Position numbers and translations under genes: made by a program. From Casuarina equisetifolia (taxonomy: Eukaryota; Streptophyta; Magnoliopsida; Fagales; Casuarinaceae), in assembly GCA_028551475.1 (NCBI GenBank), contig CM052356.1:12985884-13049883 (forward strand): a stretch of DNA of 64,000 bases, read 5' to 3'. Positions within the stretch are counted from its first letter, which is position 1, and the number at the start of each line of letters is the position of its first letter. Below, piece by piece: positions 21,860 to 33,340 of this stretch. Under the pieces are notes generated by a model. It made no database searches and was not told the origin of the DNA. It was given only the letters and a program-made list of their open reading frames with translations.

Positions 21860-23533
21860 TGTTAGTTTCTATGGCTTAACAAGAAGGGGGTTGAATTGTT
21901 ATACCTAACAATTTAAAAATAACTATTATATTAACAAAAACTCAATTCAATTTGCTGGACAAATCACACAAATAATCTCAATATAAAGTGGACAGATTTC
22001 AAACATATGATGCTCTTCTTCCAAGTCAAACAACACTTTATCAAGAATATTATCACACTTATATGTTTCAAATATCCTTATGGTTAAGAACAAATAATAA
22101 GGCAGCAAATATTATAAGAAGGTTAGAACAATAGTAAGCAAAGAGATTGACACCAAATTTACCACGATAGTTCGGCATTCACACCTTGAGTCCTACGTCC
22201 ACCCTCTTCTCCTTCAATCAAACCGATTGAAGTCTCCTTTACTTAAACAAGTTAGGAGAAAACGTTCTTCCTAACTTAAACAATTCCTCTTCAAGGAATT
22301 TCTTGTACAATGTTATACAATATGATCGAAAGATCATAAATCAATTACAAATCCCAAATAATATGATAAGTTGTGGGATTTTGTAACCTATAGGAGCTGA
22401 TTTGATGTAATTATAATAATTCTAAGCTCCCATCACGAAAACCCTAAATTGAAATAAATTAGGGTTTCAAATTCCTTTCAATGTTTATGTGAAATAATTA
22501 TTTTTAATGAAATCAGCATATAAACACAGTTATACAATATCCAATCGATGATATAAACAAATGAATAAGTATTTAATCACAATATCACCGTAGGCTTGAA
22601 CTTCATCGAAAGTCACAAAGATTGAATGATCAAAGGATGACGTCAATGATAGAATCTTTACTCAAGGAGAACTTCAAATTGTTGTAAGTGTCGAACCCTT
22701 CTCCATAGAATAGCTCCTGTTAAATAGAAAAATCAGAGCTAGGGTTTCGGACATTTCAAACCTCAATGATGAAGCTATCTTCCCGTTGGAATAGTAGATC
22801 AGCCTTCAAATTTTCCTTCTCCAACTCAGATCAGACTGTTCTGACATCGATCTCATCAAAAATTCTCCCATTGAGGATTTGGTCACCAGCAACACCATTC
22901 CTCCATCTTTCTCACTCTCTCATTTCGGTAATCATCGATAATACATTCTTTAGGGCATTAGGTGAATAAGTGAGAATGAACATTAATGAAATAGTGAGTT
23001 TCATCACTAGTCGAGCTTGCTTATCTACTTAACAGATAAGTAGGTCATGGACTAAGAACATAACTAGGCCGAGAACATAACCAGGCCAAGAACATATCCA
23101 GGCCGAGAACATAACCAAGTCGAGAACATATCCAGGCCGAGAACATAATATCAATCCAAGAATGATATAATATAAGTTCTTGATAGAACTAAGGTTTGTT
23201 CCCAAAATAGAGCCATATACTTCAACCTTCATCAAAGCATAAGCAAGCATCATTTTTCTTAATCACAATGTATGACATATTTAATTTCAATTTGGTAAGC
23301 CTTGTTCTCAAGATATTATATAATGAAATTAAATAAATCCTTTCTTAATGTCATTATATAGTGATATTACATTAAGAAATGTAGGAACCCGATTACTTTA
23401 TAATATCATTAATTGATATTATAATTTGTACATATTTTACTTCCTATAATTTTTTTTTCACTTATAAAAATATATTTCAACAAATATATTCATAAATACA
23501 TTTTGTCATAAACAAAACCCTTATTTTCCAACA
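21860..23533 (-). repeat. Solo Sirevirus-like LTR with target duplication TTTAT
   Basis: Starts TGTTAGTTTCTATGGC and ends TTTCCAACA on the plus strand. A perfect duplication TTTAT lies at 21855-21859 and 23534-23538. Joining the flanks gives AAAGGTTTTATGACTAACC, the start of the host LTR, which proves the nesting. Palindrome at 23398-23424, tandem array at 23049-23151. It differs clearly from the host LTR, so it is another subfamily. Confidence 0.9.
23049..23151 (-). repeat. 17-bp tandem array inside the 21860 solo LTR
   Basis: Six units of GGCCGAGAACATAACCA with small changes. The small ORF that reads through it has a repeated peptide only because of the array. Confidence 0.85.
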
Positions 23534-25125
23534 TTTATGACTAACCAAGAAGAAGGGTTGAATTGGTTTTTATAATTTTACCTATATTTTTTTTGTTCTT
23601 CTAAGTTTCATGCAAGATTGACATTCAACACACATATATCAAAGCATATAAATATAGAGATAAAACAAGATAAGAGGACATAAAAATTTACATGGTGGTG
23701 CAGCCCTTGTCACCTACTTCCGCCCTCTCCTCCTTTAACTTAACAAGTTGAAGTCTACTTTACTTCAAGCTAGGAGAAACCCTCTCCTACACTTCACAAC
23801 TCCTCAACAAGGAGTTACTTGTTCCATGGTTACAAAGTTTAGGTTGAACCAACCTTAATACATCAAGCAAATCCTTAAATATATAATGTGTGTGAGGAAT
23901 AATGCTTTTCAAAGAGCTAATTGGAAATATATATACTCAATTCAAACTTTAATCATGAAACCCTAAATTTTCTGAAAGTTAAGGTTTTGGATTTACAGAG
24001 ATCTTTATGTGCAAATAATATTTTGAAGTAATCTAGCACATAGAAAGATCAATCTAACAATAGATATTCACAAGATTATAAATATGAAGGAATATCACCA
24101 AAAATTCTTGTTTTCAACATGGATTGAAAAGCATGACAATATGAGTACAAGACTTGCACAATGTTTCAATCTCTTTCAAGGAAATTTGTAGTATATCGTG
24201 CAAAAGCCCTCAAAAAATTGACCAGAATCTCCATTTATTGTAGATTTTAGAATCTTGAGCTTTTTACAATTTCGGTTCAAACCTGTTAAGATTTTCCCGT
24301 TAAGATTTGATGGAGGCAACATGATACAATTGTAGAGGTAGTGATTAATGCAGTAGAAGACCATTCTAACACTTCTATCACTTCGCTCTTCTTCCCATTA
24401 GAGAATCAGCAGTTGAGAGAGAAGGAAGAGAATCGCCTTCATGCAGATTTAGGGCTTAGGGCTCTTTTGCTCGACTTAAGAGAACGATCTCTTAACATAT
24501 GAGTGAAACAACTGTGTTTCACTTAAGTGAAGTCAACTCAGGCTTAAAGTTAGTTGGCTTGCTTTGTGAGCTGAGCTTTGTAGGCCTGCTTGCGGGCTGA
24601 GCTTAGACTCGGCCTAGGTCACAATGATCTAGCCAGTAAAGATCTAGCTAGTAAAGATCTAGCAAAGAAAGATCTAGAAAATAAAGATCCAGCAAATAAA
24701 CATCTAGCAAGTAACGATCCAGCAAATAAAGATCTAATAAGTAGCGATCTAGCAAATAAAGATCAATCAGTCTTGGATTAGCTAGTGGATAGCTTCTTTT
24801 ATTTTTGCATTGAGCATGTAGAAACAAATAATATGACTTTATCCTTCACAAGTACCTATGAGCACACAATTACCAAGTATCATTTTTCTTTAATATAAGC
24901 ACTTATATTTTTGTTAAATCACATAAAAACATTTATCTAAGCTTTATATGTGATGTTTAATAATGGAATGTAGGAAACCAGCTACTTTATAATATCATTA
25001 ATTAATATTATAATTTGCACACCTTTTACTTCCTTTAGTATCCAATGTGTGCTCATAAAGATGTTACCATACATTTATAAATAAAATTTTTCTCAAAAAA
25101 ACACATCAACACATGGTTTTCAATA
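23534..25125 (-). repeat. 3' LTR of the 21847-32007 element
   Basis: It pairs with 30416-32007 along its length. Its first 13 bp are at 21847-21859, on the far side of the solo LTR. The palindrome at 24987-25013 has one changed base in the right arm. A 15-bp array lies at 24626-24770. Confidence 0.88.
24626..24770 (-). repeat. 15-bp array, nine units, in the 3' LTR
   Basis: Nine full units of GATCTAGCAAATAAA type plus a partial tenth. A frame through it reads DLASKDLAKKDLENKD and so on, but it is not a gene. The partner LTR has six units. Confidence 0.9.
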
Positions 25126-25140
25126 ATCTCCCCCTTTTTA
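25126..25140 (-). other. Polypurine tract of the 21847-32007 element
   Basis: Minus strand TAAAAAGGGGGAGAT stands right before the 3' LTR start. Confidence 0.8.
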
Positions 25141-25689
25141 ATGATGAGAAAATTTTCATAGTTAATCCAACCAACTAGCACATGTCACCAACTAAGTGAG
25201 CAAGATAATAAGATGCAAATATCAAATATCTAGTAATATATTAATACATAATCATCTTCAACAAACATCACAGCAAGCATGTTCACAGAAATATCTCATA
25301 CACATGCATCTTAGGTGTAAGAGAGTTTATCCCACATTATGCATTATAAGTCAAAAATGGAACATACATATGCCATAACTACGTACTCTTTCCCCTTTTT
25401 TGACATTATCAAAAAGATTAAGCTAAGAAGTAGTAGAGGAATATGAGTAACAATGAGTACATGATTCACATGCAGTGATAGAAGGCAGAAATCTGACCTG
25501 GTAGGTGAAGAAAAAGTGAAAGATTTGACCTTATACCGAGTATGATTGTAATGCTCCCCTTCAAGATAGTAACTGGGTACAAGAAGCATACAAGCAGTGT
25601 ATAACAAGTAGATATTTGACATAGTTTAAGCAATATCTTCAATCAAACACATACCAAGCTCTCTTTAGAGAGTGAAAAATTTATCTTAA
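25141..25689 (-). other. 3' non-coding interior of the Sirevirus-like element
   Basis: No supported coding sequence between the RNase H end and the polypurine tract. The start (25141-25190) matches the scrap at 16577-16680. Confidence 0.7.
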
Positions 25690-26110
25690 TCCAATGGTTT
25701 GGTAAAAATATCAGCAAGTTACTGGTCAGTCCAAACAAACTCAATGGAAATATCACCTTTTTCAACATGATCTTGAATGAAGTGATGTCTTAGTTCTATA
25801 TGATTGGTTTTAGGGTGTTGTATTGGATTTTTAGTTAAGTTTATAACACTAGTATTATCACACTTTAATGGAATCTTAGTGGAAAAGATACCATAGTCCT
25901 CTAATTGCTATTTTATCCATAGAATCTGAGCATAACAGGTAGCCGTAGCTATGTATTCTGCCTCAATGGAAGAAAGAGTAACACTGTTCTGTTTCTTGGA
26001 ATACCAAGAAACCAACATGTGTCCTAGAAAATGACATGTACCACTTATACTTTTTCTATCTACTTTACAACTAGCATAATTAGAATCACTAAATGCATGT
26101 AGATTAAAAC
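25690..26110 (-). pseudogene. Copia RNase H
   Basis: The minus strand reads LVSWYSKKQNSVTLSSIEAE and YIATATCYAQILWIK, then PLKCDNTSVINLTKNPIQHP, IELRHHFIQDHVEKGDISIE and LADIFTKPLD. The SSIEAEY block and the terminal FTKPL are the hallmarks of the domain. At least two stops interrupt it. Confidence 0.92.
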
Positions 26111-26940
26111 ATAGTGTCTCTAGAATACCATATTCCTAGTGTAATTGTATCCTTTAAGTATCTAAAGATTCTTTTGAATACTTTTAGATGTTTTTCTTTA
26201 GGATTAGATTGAAATCTTGCACATAAACAAACACTAAACACGATGTCCAACCAAAAGGCAGTCAAGTATAGTAAAGAACCAATCATACCTCTATACATTT
26301 TAAAATCAACACTAATTCTAATATCATCATGTGACAAAGATGTAAATGTGCTTATGGGAGTGTTTATTGGTTTAGAATCATGCATATTATATTTCTTAAG
26401 CAACTCATTTGTATATTTGGTTTGGCTTGCCTTTAGATGTTTGTTTAATTTACAAACCGAGAAAATAGTTTAGTTTACCTATCATGCTCATTTCAAATTC
26501 ATGTTTCATGGAATCATAAGTTGTTCACACATAACAAAATTTATAGAACCAAACACAATGTCATCAACATAAATTTGAACAATCAAAATATATTTTCCTT
26601 GTATCTTAACAAACAAGGTACTATCTACTTTGCCTTTTCTAAAGGTTGTACTAACTAGAAAGGCACTCAATTTATCATACCAAGCTGTGGGGCTTGTTTC
26701 AATCCATATAAAGCTTTGGAAAGCTTAAATACATGATTTAGATAGATGGGATTTTCAAATCTAGGTGGTTGTTCAACATAAGCTTGTTCTTTTACAACAC
26801 CATTTAGGAAAGTACTCTTTACATCCATTTGAAACAAGGTAAAATTCATATAACAAGTAAAGGCAAGTAGCATTCAAATTGCTTCTAATCTAGCCATCGG
26901 TGCAAATGTTTCATCATAGTCAATTCCTTCTTCTTGACTA
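26104..26940 (-). pseudogene. Copia reverse transcriptase
   Basis: Blocks in order on the minus strand: LFQMDVKSTFLNGVVKEQAY, KLSKALYGLKQAP, then the catalytic box in QIYVDDIVFGS (about 26545-26580), then MLKKYNMHDSKPINTPIS and YRGMIGSLLYLTA. The YVDD motif is intact, but frameshifts near 26660 and 26450 break the protein. Integrase lies upstream and RNase H downstream, the Copia order. Confidence 0.92.
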
Positions 26941-27432
26941 TACCCTTATGTAACTAATTTAGCTTTGTTTCTAGTAATTATCCCGTTTCCATCTAATTTG
27001 TTTCTAAACACCCATTTGGTGCCTATTACCAAATGTTCTTGTGGTCTTAAAGCTAACTTCCAAACTTTTCTTCTCTCAAATTGATTTAGTTCATCTTACA
27101 TAGCAAGAAACCAGTTTTCATCTTTAAAAGCCTCATCTACTTTCTTTGGCTATACTTGAGACAAAAAGACTTAATGTTCACATGTGTTGTGATATCTAGA
27201 CCTTGTGTTAATTCTATTTATAAGGTTTCCTAGGATATGTTGTTGATCTACTTCATTCTACTCTAAGAAAAGAGAAATCTCTTGAGTCTAACTCCCCCTC
27301 AATGACAGGTGCACTCTTTTCATTTTGTCCTTGTTCATTAGAACTCGAATCAAAATCATCTTCAAATTGCACATGAATAGACTCCTCAACAACTAGAGTT
27401 CTCTTGTTAAAAACTCTATATGTTTTACTAGT

Positions 27433-28080
27433 TTAAGAGTAATCGAGAAATATGGCCTTGTCACTCTTAGAGTCTAGCTTTCCAAGTGACTCTTTACCAT
27501 GGTTCAATACAGAGTATTTATTTCCAAATACATGATAAGATATATTTGGTATTCTACCAAAGAGTAACTTAAATGGAGTCTTGCTCAAGATTGGTCTTAA
27601 GAATGCCTTATTTGAGTTATAACAAGTTATGCTTACAGCTTCTCCCCAAAAATGTTTAGGAAGGTTATATTCACACATCATGGTTTTAGCCATCTCTTGA
27701 AGTGTCCTATTTTTCCTTTCTACAACACCATTTTGTTGTGGTGTCCTAAGAGTTGAAAGATTATGAGAAATTTCATTTTTGGAACAAACTTTCTTAAAAA
27801 GATGGTTTTCAAATTTACTACCATGATCTGTCCTAATCTTAACTATAGTGAGATCCTTTTCATTTTGAATTATTCTCAAATGCTTCATCTTTCCTAGCAA
27901 GTAGACATACCCAAGTATATCTTGTATAGTCATCTATTATGACTAAGGCATAATATTTGCCATTCATGGTAGCCGTTCTCAAAGGACCAAATAGATCCAT
28001 GTGGATTAGTTCTAACAGCCTTGAGGTAGACACCATTAGCTTTGGTTTAAAGCTACTTTGAGTGTGTTTACCCTTCACAT
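27433..28080 (-). pseudogene. Copia integrase
   Basis: The minus strand shows LLELIHMDLFGPLRTATMNG and YALVIIDDYTRYTWV, and after a frame change IRTDHGSKFENHLF, STLRTPQQNGVVERKNRTLQ, NLPKHFWGEAV and FGNKYSVLNHGKESLGKLD. The D, D and E positions of the catalytic core can be placed at MDLFGP, RTDHG and GVVERKN. One frameshift near 27860-27930 splits the domain. Confidence 0.93.
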
Positions 28081-28600
28081 AAGCATCACATAACTTCTTT
28101 TTATCAAAGTTAAGCTCAGGTAAACCTCTAACTAAGAATTCCTAGATAGTTTCTCTATCAATCCTAAACTAGCATGACCAAGTTTCCTATGCCACAACTA
28201 AGCATCAACATTGTTATTAATAATCAAACATGTTTGTTCATTTGCTAACTTACTAAAATCAAGTACATAAATATTATCTTTTCTTTTTCCAACAATTCTT
28301 ACATTGTTTTCCATATTTTCAACAAGACACTGTTCTTTTCTAAATCTGATTTTGAAATTGTTATCACATAATTGACTTATACTCAATAGATTGAATTTCA
28401 ATTCATCAACATACAACACATCAACTATAAGAAGTGATTTCAGGTTACCTATATTGCCTATACCTTATTCTTCCTTTGGAGTTATCTCCAAAAGATACGG
28501 TGCCTCAGGTCTCACTCAAGTGTTGAGAAAAGCTCCATCATCCCAATCATATGACGGGAATAGCTATTGTCCAAAATCCATAGCTCTTTGCACTTCTTCT
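28081..28600 (-). pseudogene. Copia protease and pre-integrase segment
   Basis: The pre-integrase part reads VDVLYVDELKFNLLSISQLC, then NVRIVGKRKDNIYVLDFSK and LWHRKLGHASLGLIEKLS. The protease active site before it is damaged: RAMDFGQ stands where a D(S/T)G is expected. Several stops are present. Confidence 0.85.
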
Positions 28601-30365
28601 TGTTTATGTTCATATTCATATCCTGCAGAAACAAAAATTAGTGTTGGAGATCCTAGTACCCTTTTTCCTTTGGGTCTATGAGTGTTAGTTGCTACTAAAC
28701 TACTAATCTTCTTAGGTATCCACACCTTCTTGATCTTATATGCTTTTTTAAGTCTAATTGAACATGTATCAAACAAATGACTGATATAGCCACAATGAGA
28801 ACATTTATGATGCAATGGAAATGTACAGTCCTCTTTATCAAAGAATTTTGTAAAATTTTTTATGTTCTTCAAAGAATTATATCCTATACCACCTTTATCA
28901 TATACACCTTTGTGTGATTTCAACATATTATTTAACATGCTACTACCTTTTGTGAACTTGTGTAACAACATAGTAGTATCATCCAATTTCATTTGAATTT
29001 CATGTTTCTCTATTTCTAGCTCAAGTATTCTCAAGTTAAGAGTAAATATGTCCCAGTTTTCACAAGCAATTTATGAGTTATCATCATGCTTGTTTTCTAA
29101 AATAGAGCAAGTATTAATCATAGAACATGTATAAGATTTCATAGAGATACTTTCAAATACATTAGAGTTTTCATGCATGTAAGGCATAAAAGATGTTATG
29201 ACAAATTTATCAAGTATAGATTCAGCTTTTACAGATTTATATTTAGCTTTCAAACTCTTGTATTTTTCTTTCATCTTGGTTGCATATTCAACCAAATCAA
29301 AGAAAGTAGTTTCAATATCACCAATAAGACTTGTTTCAAGTTTAGAATCACTTACCTCGAGTTCTTCTTCTATGGTTGCATTTGCGATTAAGCAAAGATG
29401 AGCAACTTCTTTTTGTTCTTCTTCATCCGATGGGGAGCTTTCATCATCTTAGGCAGCAATCATTACCTTCTTCTTACCTTTATTATTCTTCTTCTTGAGC
29501 AGAAGGCAATCAGCCTTGATATGTCCAAGTTTTCTATTCTTGTAGCACAAGTTATCCCTAGAATCATGTGTTTCATTCTTCCTAGGTTGTCCTTTAGTTC
29601 TTCCTAGATCTTTTTTAAGGAATTTTTTGAATCTTCTAGCTATAAGAGTAATTTCATCACTTTTAGACTCTACCTTTTCATTCTTTTCTACTTCTACTTT
29701 TAAGGCAAGTTACCTTCTATTTTCTTTTTCTCTTACCCTTCTAATTAGTTGCATCTCATAAGTCTTTAGTGATCCTAATACATCATCTAAGGTCAAATTA
29801 TCAAGATCGTAAGCTTCCTCTATGGCCATTTTCTTTGGATCCCAACTCTCGGGTAAGGATACTAGCATCTTCCTACCATCTCCTCATTTGTATAAGTCTT
29901 TACTAACAGCTTAAGTTTTGAAACTATTTCAGTAAATCTACCAAACATATCATTAACAGTTCCAAATTCAAGCATAGTAAACAATTCATAATCATGAGTA
30001 AGCATGGTAACTTTAGATGATTTAACTTTCTTGGTACCTTCATATATAACTACTAACTTGTCCCATATCTCTTTACCAGTGAGGAAGATGATAATTTGTT
30101 GAATTCATGAGCCTTCAATCTATTATAAATCATGTTCATAGACATAGCATTTATTGCCATGATTCTAGCCTCATTTTTACTCCATTCATCAATTTCAAGT
30201 AAAACAATACCCTTTCTAATTATTTGTCAAGCTTCAAGGTCTTGATCAACAATGAAGACTTACATAAGTTGCTTCCAATGTCTATAATTTATCCCATCAA
30301 ACAAAGGTGGTTTATTATACCCCATGACAACTACTCCTTTCTCTACATCCATCTAAATGGATCTA
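28601..30365 (-). pseudogene. Copia gag
   Basis: Starting at MDVEKGVVVMGYNKPPLFDG near 30350, the minus strand continues YRHWKQLM, EEWSK-like DEWSKNEARIMAINAMSMNM, RLKAHEFNKLSS, KVKSSKVTMLTHDYELFTML and a zinc knuckle CSHCGYISHLFDTC near 28780. A charged helical stretch (KEKYKSLKAKYKSVKAES) precedes the knuckle. Many frame breaks. Confidence 0.88.
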
Positions 30366-30399
30366 CTCTAAGATGTTAAGGTTTTAAAACAGAGAACGT

Positions 30400-30415
30400 G
30401 GCTCCTGATGCCAAT
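30400..30415 (-). other. Primer binding site, Sirevirus-like element
   Basis: Minus strand ATTGGCATCAGGAGCC follows directly on the 5' LTR end and resembles the initiator-Met primer site TGGTATCAGAGC. Confidence 0.82.
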
Positions 30416-32007
30416 TGTAAGGTTTTATGGCTAACTAAGAAAGGGTGTGGGATAGGGGGGTTGAATTGGTTTTACAATTTTACCTATATTTTTTTGTTCT
30501 TCTAAGTTTCATGCAAGATTGACATTCAACACAGATATATCAAAGCATATAAACAGAGAGATAAAACAAGATAAGAGGACACAAAGATTTATACAGTGGT
30601 TCATCCCTTGTCACCTACTTCCACCCTTTTCTCCTTCAACTTAACAAGTTGAAGACTACTTTACTTCAAGGTAGGAGAAACCTCTCTACACTTCATAACT
30701 CATCAACAAGGAGTTACTTGTTCCATGGTTACAAAGTTTAGATTAAATCAACCTCAATACATCAAGCAAATCCTTAAAGATATAATGTGTGTGAGGAATA
30801 ATGCTTCTCAAAAAGCTAATTGGAAATATATATACTCAATTCAAGCTCTAATCACAAAACCCCCAATTTTCTCAAAGTTAGGGTTTCAGATTTACAAAGA
30901 TCTTTATATGCAAATAATATTTTGAAGTAATTTAGCACATAGAAAGATCAATCCAACAATAAATATTCACAAGATTATAAATGTGAAGGAATATCACCGA
31001 AGATTCTTGCTTTCAACAAGGATTGAAAAGCACAGTAGTATGAGTACAAGACTTTCACAATGTTTCAATCTCTTTCAAGGAAATTTGTAGTATATCATGT
31101 AAAAACCTTAAAACATTCACCAGAACCTCCATTTATAGCAAATTTTAGAATCTTAAGCTCCTTAGGGATTCGCTTCAAACCTTGTTGAGATTTTCCCATT
31201 GAGATTTGATGGAAGCAACATGATACAACTGTAGAGGTAGCAATTAATGTAGCAAAAGACCGTTTTGACACTTCTATCACTTCACTCTTCTTCCTGTTGG
31301 AGAATCGGCAGCCGAGAGAGAAGGAAGAGAACCAGCTTCATGTAGATTTAGGGCTTGGGTCTCTTCTACTTAACTTAAGAGAATGATCTCATAGCATATG
31401 AGTGAAACGATTGTGTTTCACTTAAGTGAAGTTAGCTTGGCTTAAGTTAGTTGGCTTACTTTGTAGGCTGAGCTTTGTGGGCCTACTTGTAGGCTGAACT
31501 TTGTGGGCCTACTTACAGGTTAAGCTTAGACTCGGCCTACTTCACAATGATCCAACTAGTAAAGATCCAATAAATAAAGATCCCTCAAATAAAGATCCAG
31601 CAAATAAAAATCTAGCAAGTAACGATCTAGCAAATAAAGATCAATTGGTCTTAGATCAGCAAGTGAATAGCTTCTCTTATATTTGCATTGAGCTTATGGA
31701 AACAAATAATATGACTTTATCCTCCACAAGTACCTATAAGCATAAATTTGGCAAGTATCATTTTTCTTTAATATAAGCACTTATATTTTTTCTCATTAAA
31801 TTACATAAAAACATTTATCTAAGCTTTATATGTGATATTTAATAATGAAATATAGGAAACTAGCCACTTTATAATATCATTAATTGATATTATAATTTGT
31901 ACACCATTTACTTCCTTTGGTATTCAATGTGTACACATAAAGATGTTATCATACATTCACAAATAAAATTTTTCTCAACAAAACACATCAACACATGGTT
32001 TTCAACA
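30416..32007 (-). repeat. 5' LTR of the 21847-32007 element
   Basis: Plus-strand ends are TGTAAGGTTTTATGGC and TGGTTTTCAACA. Perfect 27-bp palindrome at 31869-31895. The tandem array at 31549-31638 has six 15-bp units, compared with nine in the partner. Just before it (31467-31524), a 27-bp unit with CTTTGTGGGCCTACTT is also present one copy more than in the partner. Confidence 0.9.
31549..31638 (-). repeat. 15-bp array, six units, in the 5' LTR
   Basis: Six units of the GATC(C/T)AGCAAATAAA type plus a partial seventh. Same array as 24626-24770 but three units shorter. Confidence 0.9.
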
Positions 32008-33340
32008 TAAAAAACCTTAAGATGAGAAGTATCAAACAATTTGTTAAACAACATCTCATAATGTCTGCAAGGCCCTATATAACTGTAGATAGCTTTATGT
32101 TAATAATATGTTTATGTGAGTATACAAATACCTGTAATCTAGCAAACATTCTATTTTGAAACTTCAACATTTACACAACATTTAGAATGTAACGATATTT
32201 ATGCTTTTCCATTCCATTCTGCTATAAAGTGCATACACATATTCTTTTTTATTATACCATTTGTTGAAAATAATTTGTCACATTCAACATTAAAAAAATA
32301 TAATGCCATTATCTATTCCAATGTGTTTTACTATAGTGTCAAACAAATTTCTTGCCATCTTAAGAAGTCTTTCTATGTGACATAATTTCAATTTTCAACA
32401 TCACTAAAAATCAATGTTTCTTTTGAGTGATCATCAACTATGATTAAGAAATAGCTTGGTCCATTATGATTAAGAATCCTATATGGTCCTAAATATCTTA
32501 AATTAAATAACATGTTTATGTGTTCATTGCATAATAGAAAATGATTACAAGTATAGGACAAATGGATAAATACAAATCTTTAGCCAAAGAAAAATCTTTA
32601 CTTTCATCTATGAATTTAAATTTTTCATTCAATATGTGACTAAGTCTACAATGAAGAAAATTATTACATGCTAGACTTCAATTAAGAGAAACAACCAAAT
32701 TAGTACTAGAAAATTTAATAATAAAATTGGTCATAGGATGTGATACAAAGTAATAGAGCTTATGCTTCATTCTACTTGTTCCTTTGCCATCACCCATCAA
32801 AAGGTCTATAAAAAACACATAAATTAACATAAAAAATTTAGCAATTATTCTTTGAGCTAGAGTAGATCTTTAAAGAAATTTGAGGATATAAAGCTAACGT
32901 CTATAACTACTATGACATTACATTAGGTAGTTTGATTGTCTACACATGTTTTAGGTGGATATAAGTAATGGAAATCAATAATTACGTGATTGTTAGCTCC
33001 AGTATTTATAATCCAATCATAAGAAAGAAAATTAGATATAGCTACCATAAGTTTGATTTAGCCCTAAAATCATCCTTAAGATAATTGATTTGCCCAGGAT
33101 TTTCTTATGGCTAGGTTTGTATAAGAATTTCCCTTGTATTTTTTCTACCTTTAAGTGTATCCATTCAATTTTATAGCATTTCTCCTTTTTATGCCCATGC
33201 AACTTGTAATGGTCACATTAAGGTCCCTTAACCTCGAAGCAACTTTTGCTTTTATGCTCCTTTCTCATAGTAATCATACTTTAATTCGGCTACACCCTAA
33301 AAAAACATTTCATTTTGTAGAGCCTTATGAAAATTGACAC
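32008..33340 (-). pseudogene. Copia gag-protease-integrase remnant
   Basis: Read on the minus strand in broken frames: a zinc-knuckle-like HYKLHGHKKEKCYKIEW (near 33190), a protease-like DWIINTGANNHVIIDFHYL (near 32990), integrase blocks GPYRILNHNGPSYFLIIVDD (near 32450), and QNGMEKHKYRYILNV (near 32200). The order fits one Copia element. No LTR or reverse transcriptase is visible, and the 21847-32007 element abuts it on the left. It is badly decayed. Confidence 0.75.

Larger units (their letters stand above)
21847..32007 (-). mobile_element. Sirevirus-like Ty1/copia element, full structure, decayed
   Basis: Both LTRs, the primer site, the polypurine tract and all coding domains in Copia order (gag, protease, integrase, reverse transcriptase, RNase H) are present on the minus strand, but stops and frameshifts are frequent. 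Its low-coordinate LTR is split after only 13 bp by a solo LTR (21860-23533). Without that insert the element is about 8.5 kb. The LTRs are about 1.6 kb. Possible flanks (AAAGA or TAAAG on the left, TAAAA on the right) do not form a convincing target duplication. Confidence 0.88.

Noticed and set aside
23521-23560. Direct tandem LTR-LTR junction, as from a two-LTR circle
   Set aside because: The TTTAT duplication and the LTR start found left of 21860 show a nested solo LTR instead.
23049-24770. CRISPR-like arrays
   Set aside because: Units are contiguous tandem repeats without spacers, inside plant LTRs.
24590-24781. ORF with repeated DLASKDLANKD peptide
   Set aside because: It is the translation of a 15-bp tandem array in an LTR. 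The 15-bp period keeps the frame open by itself.
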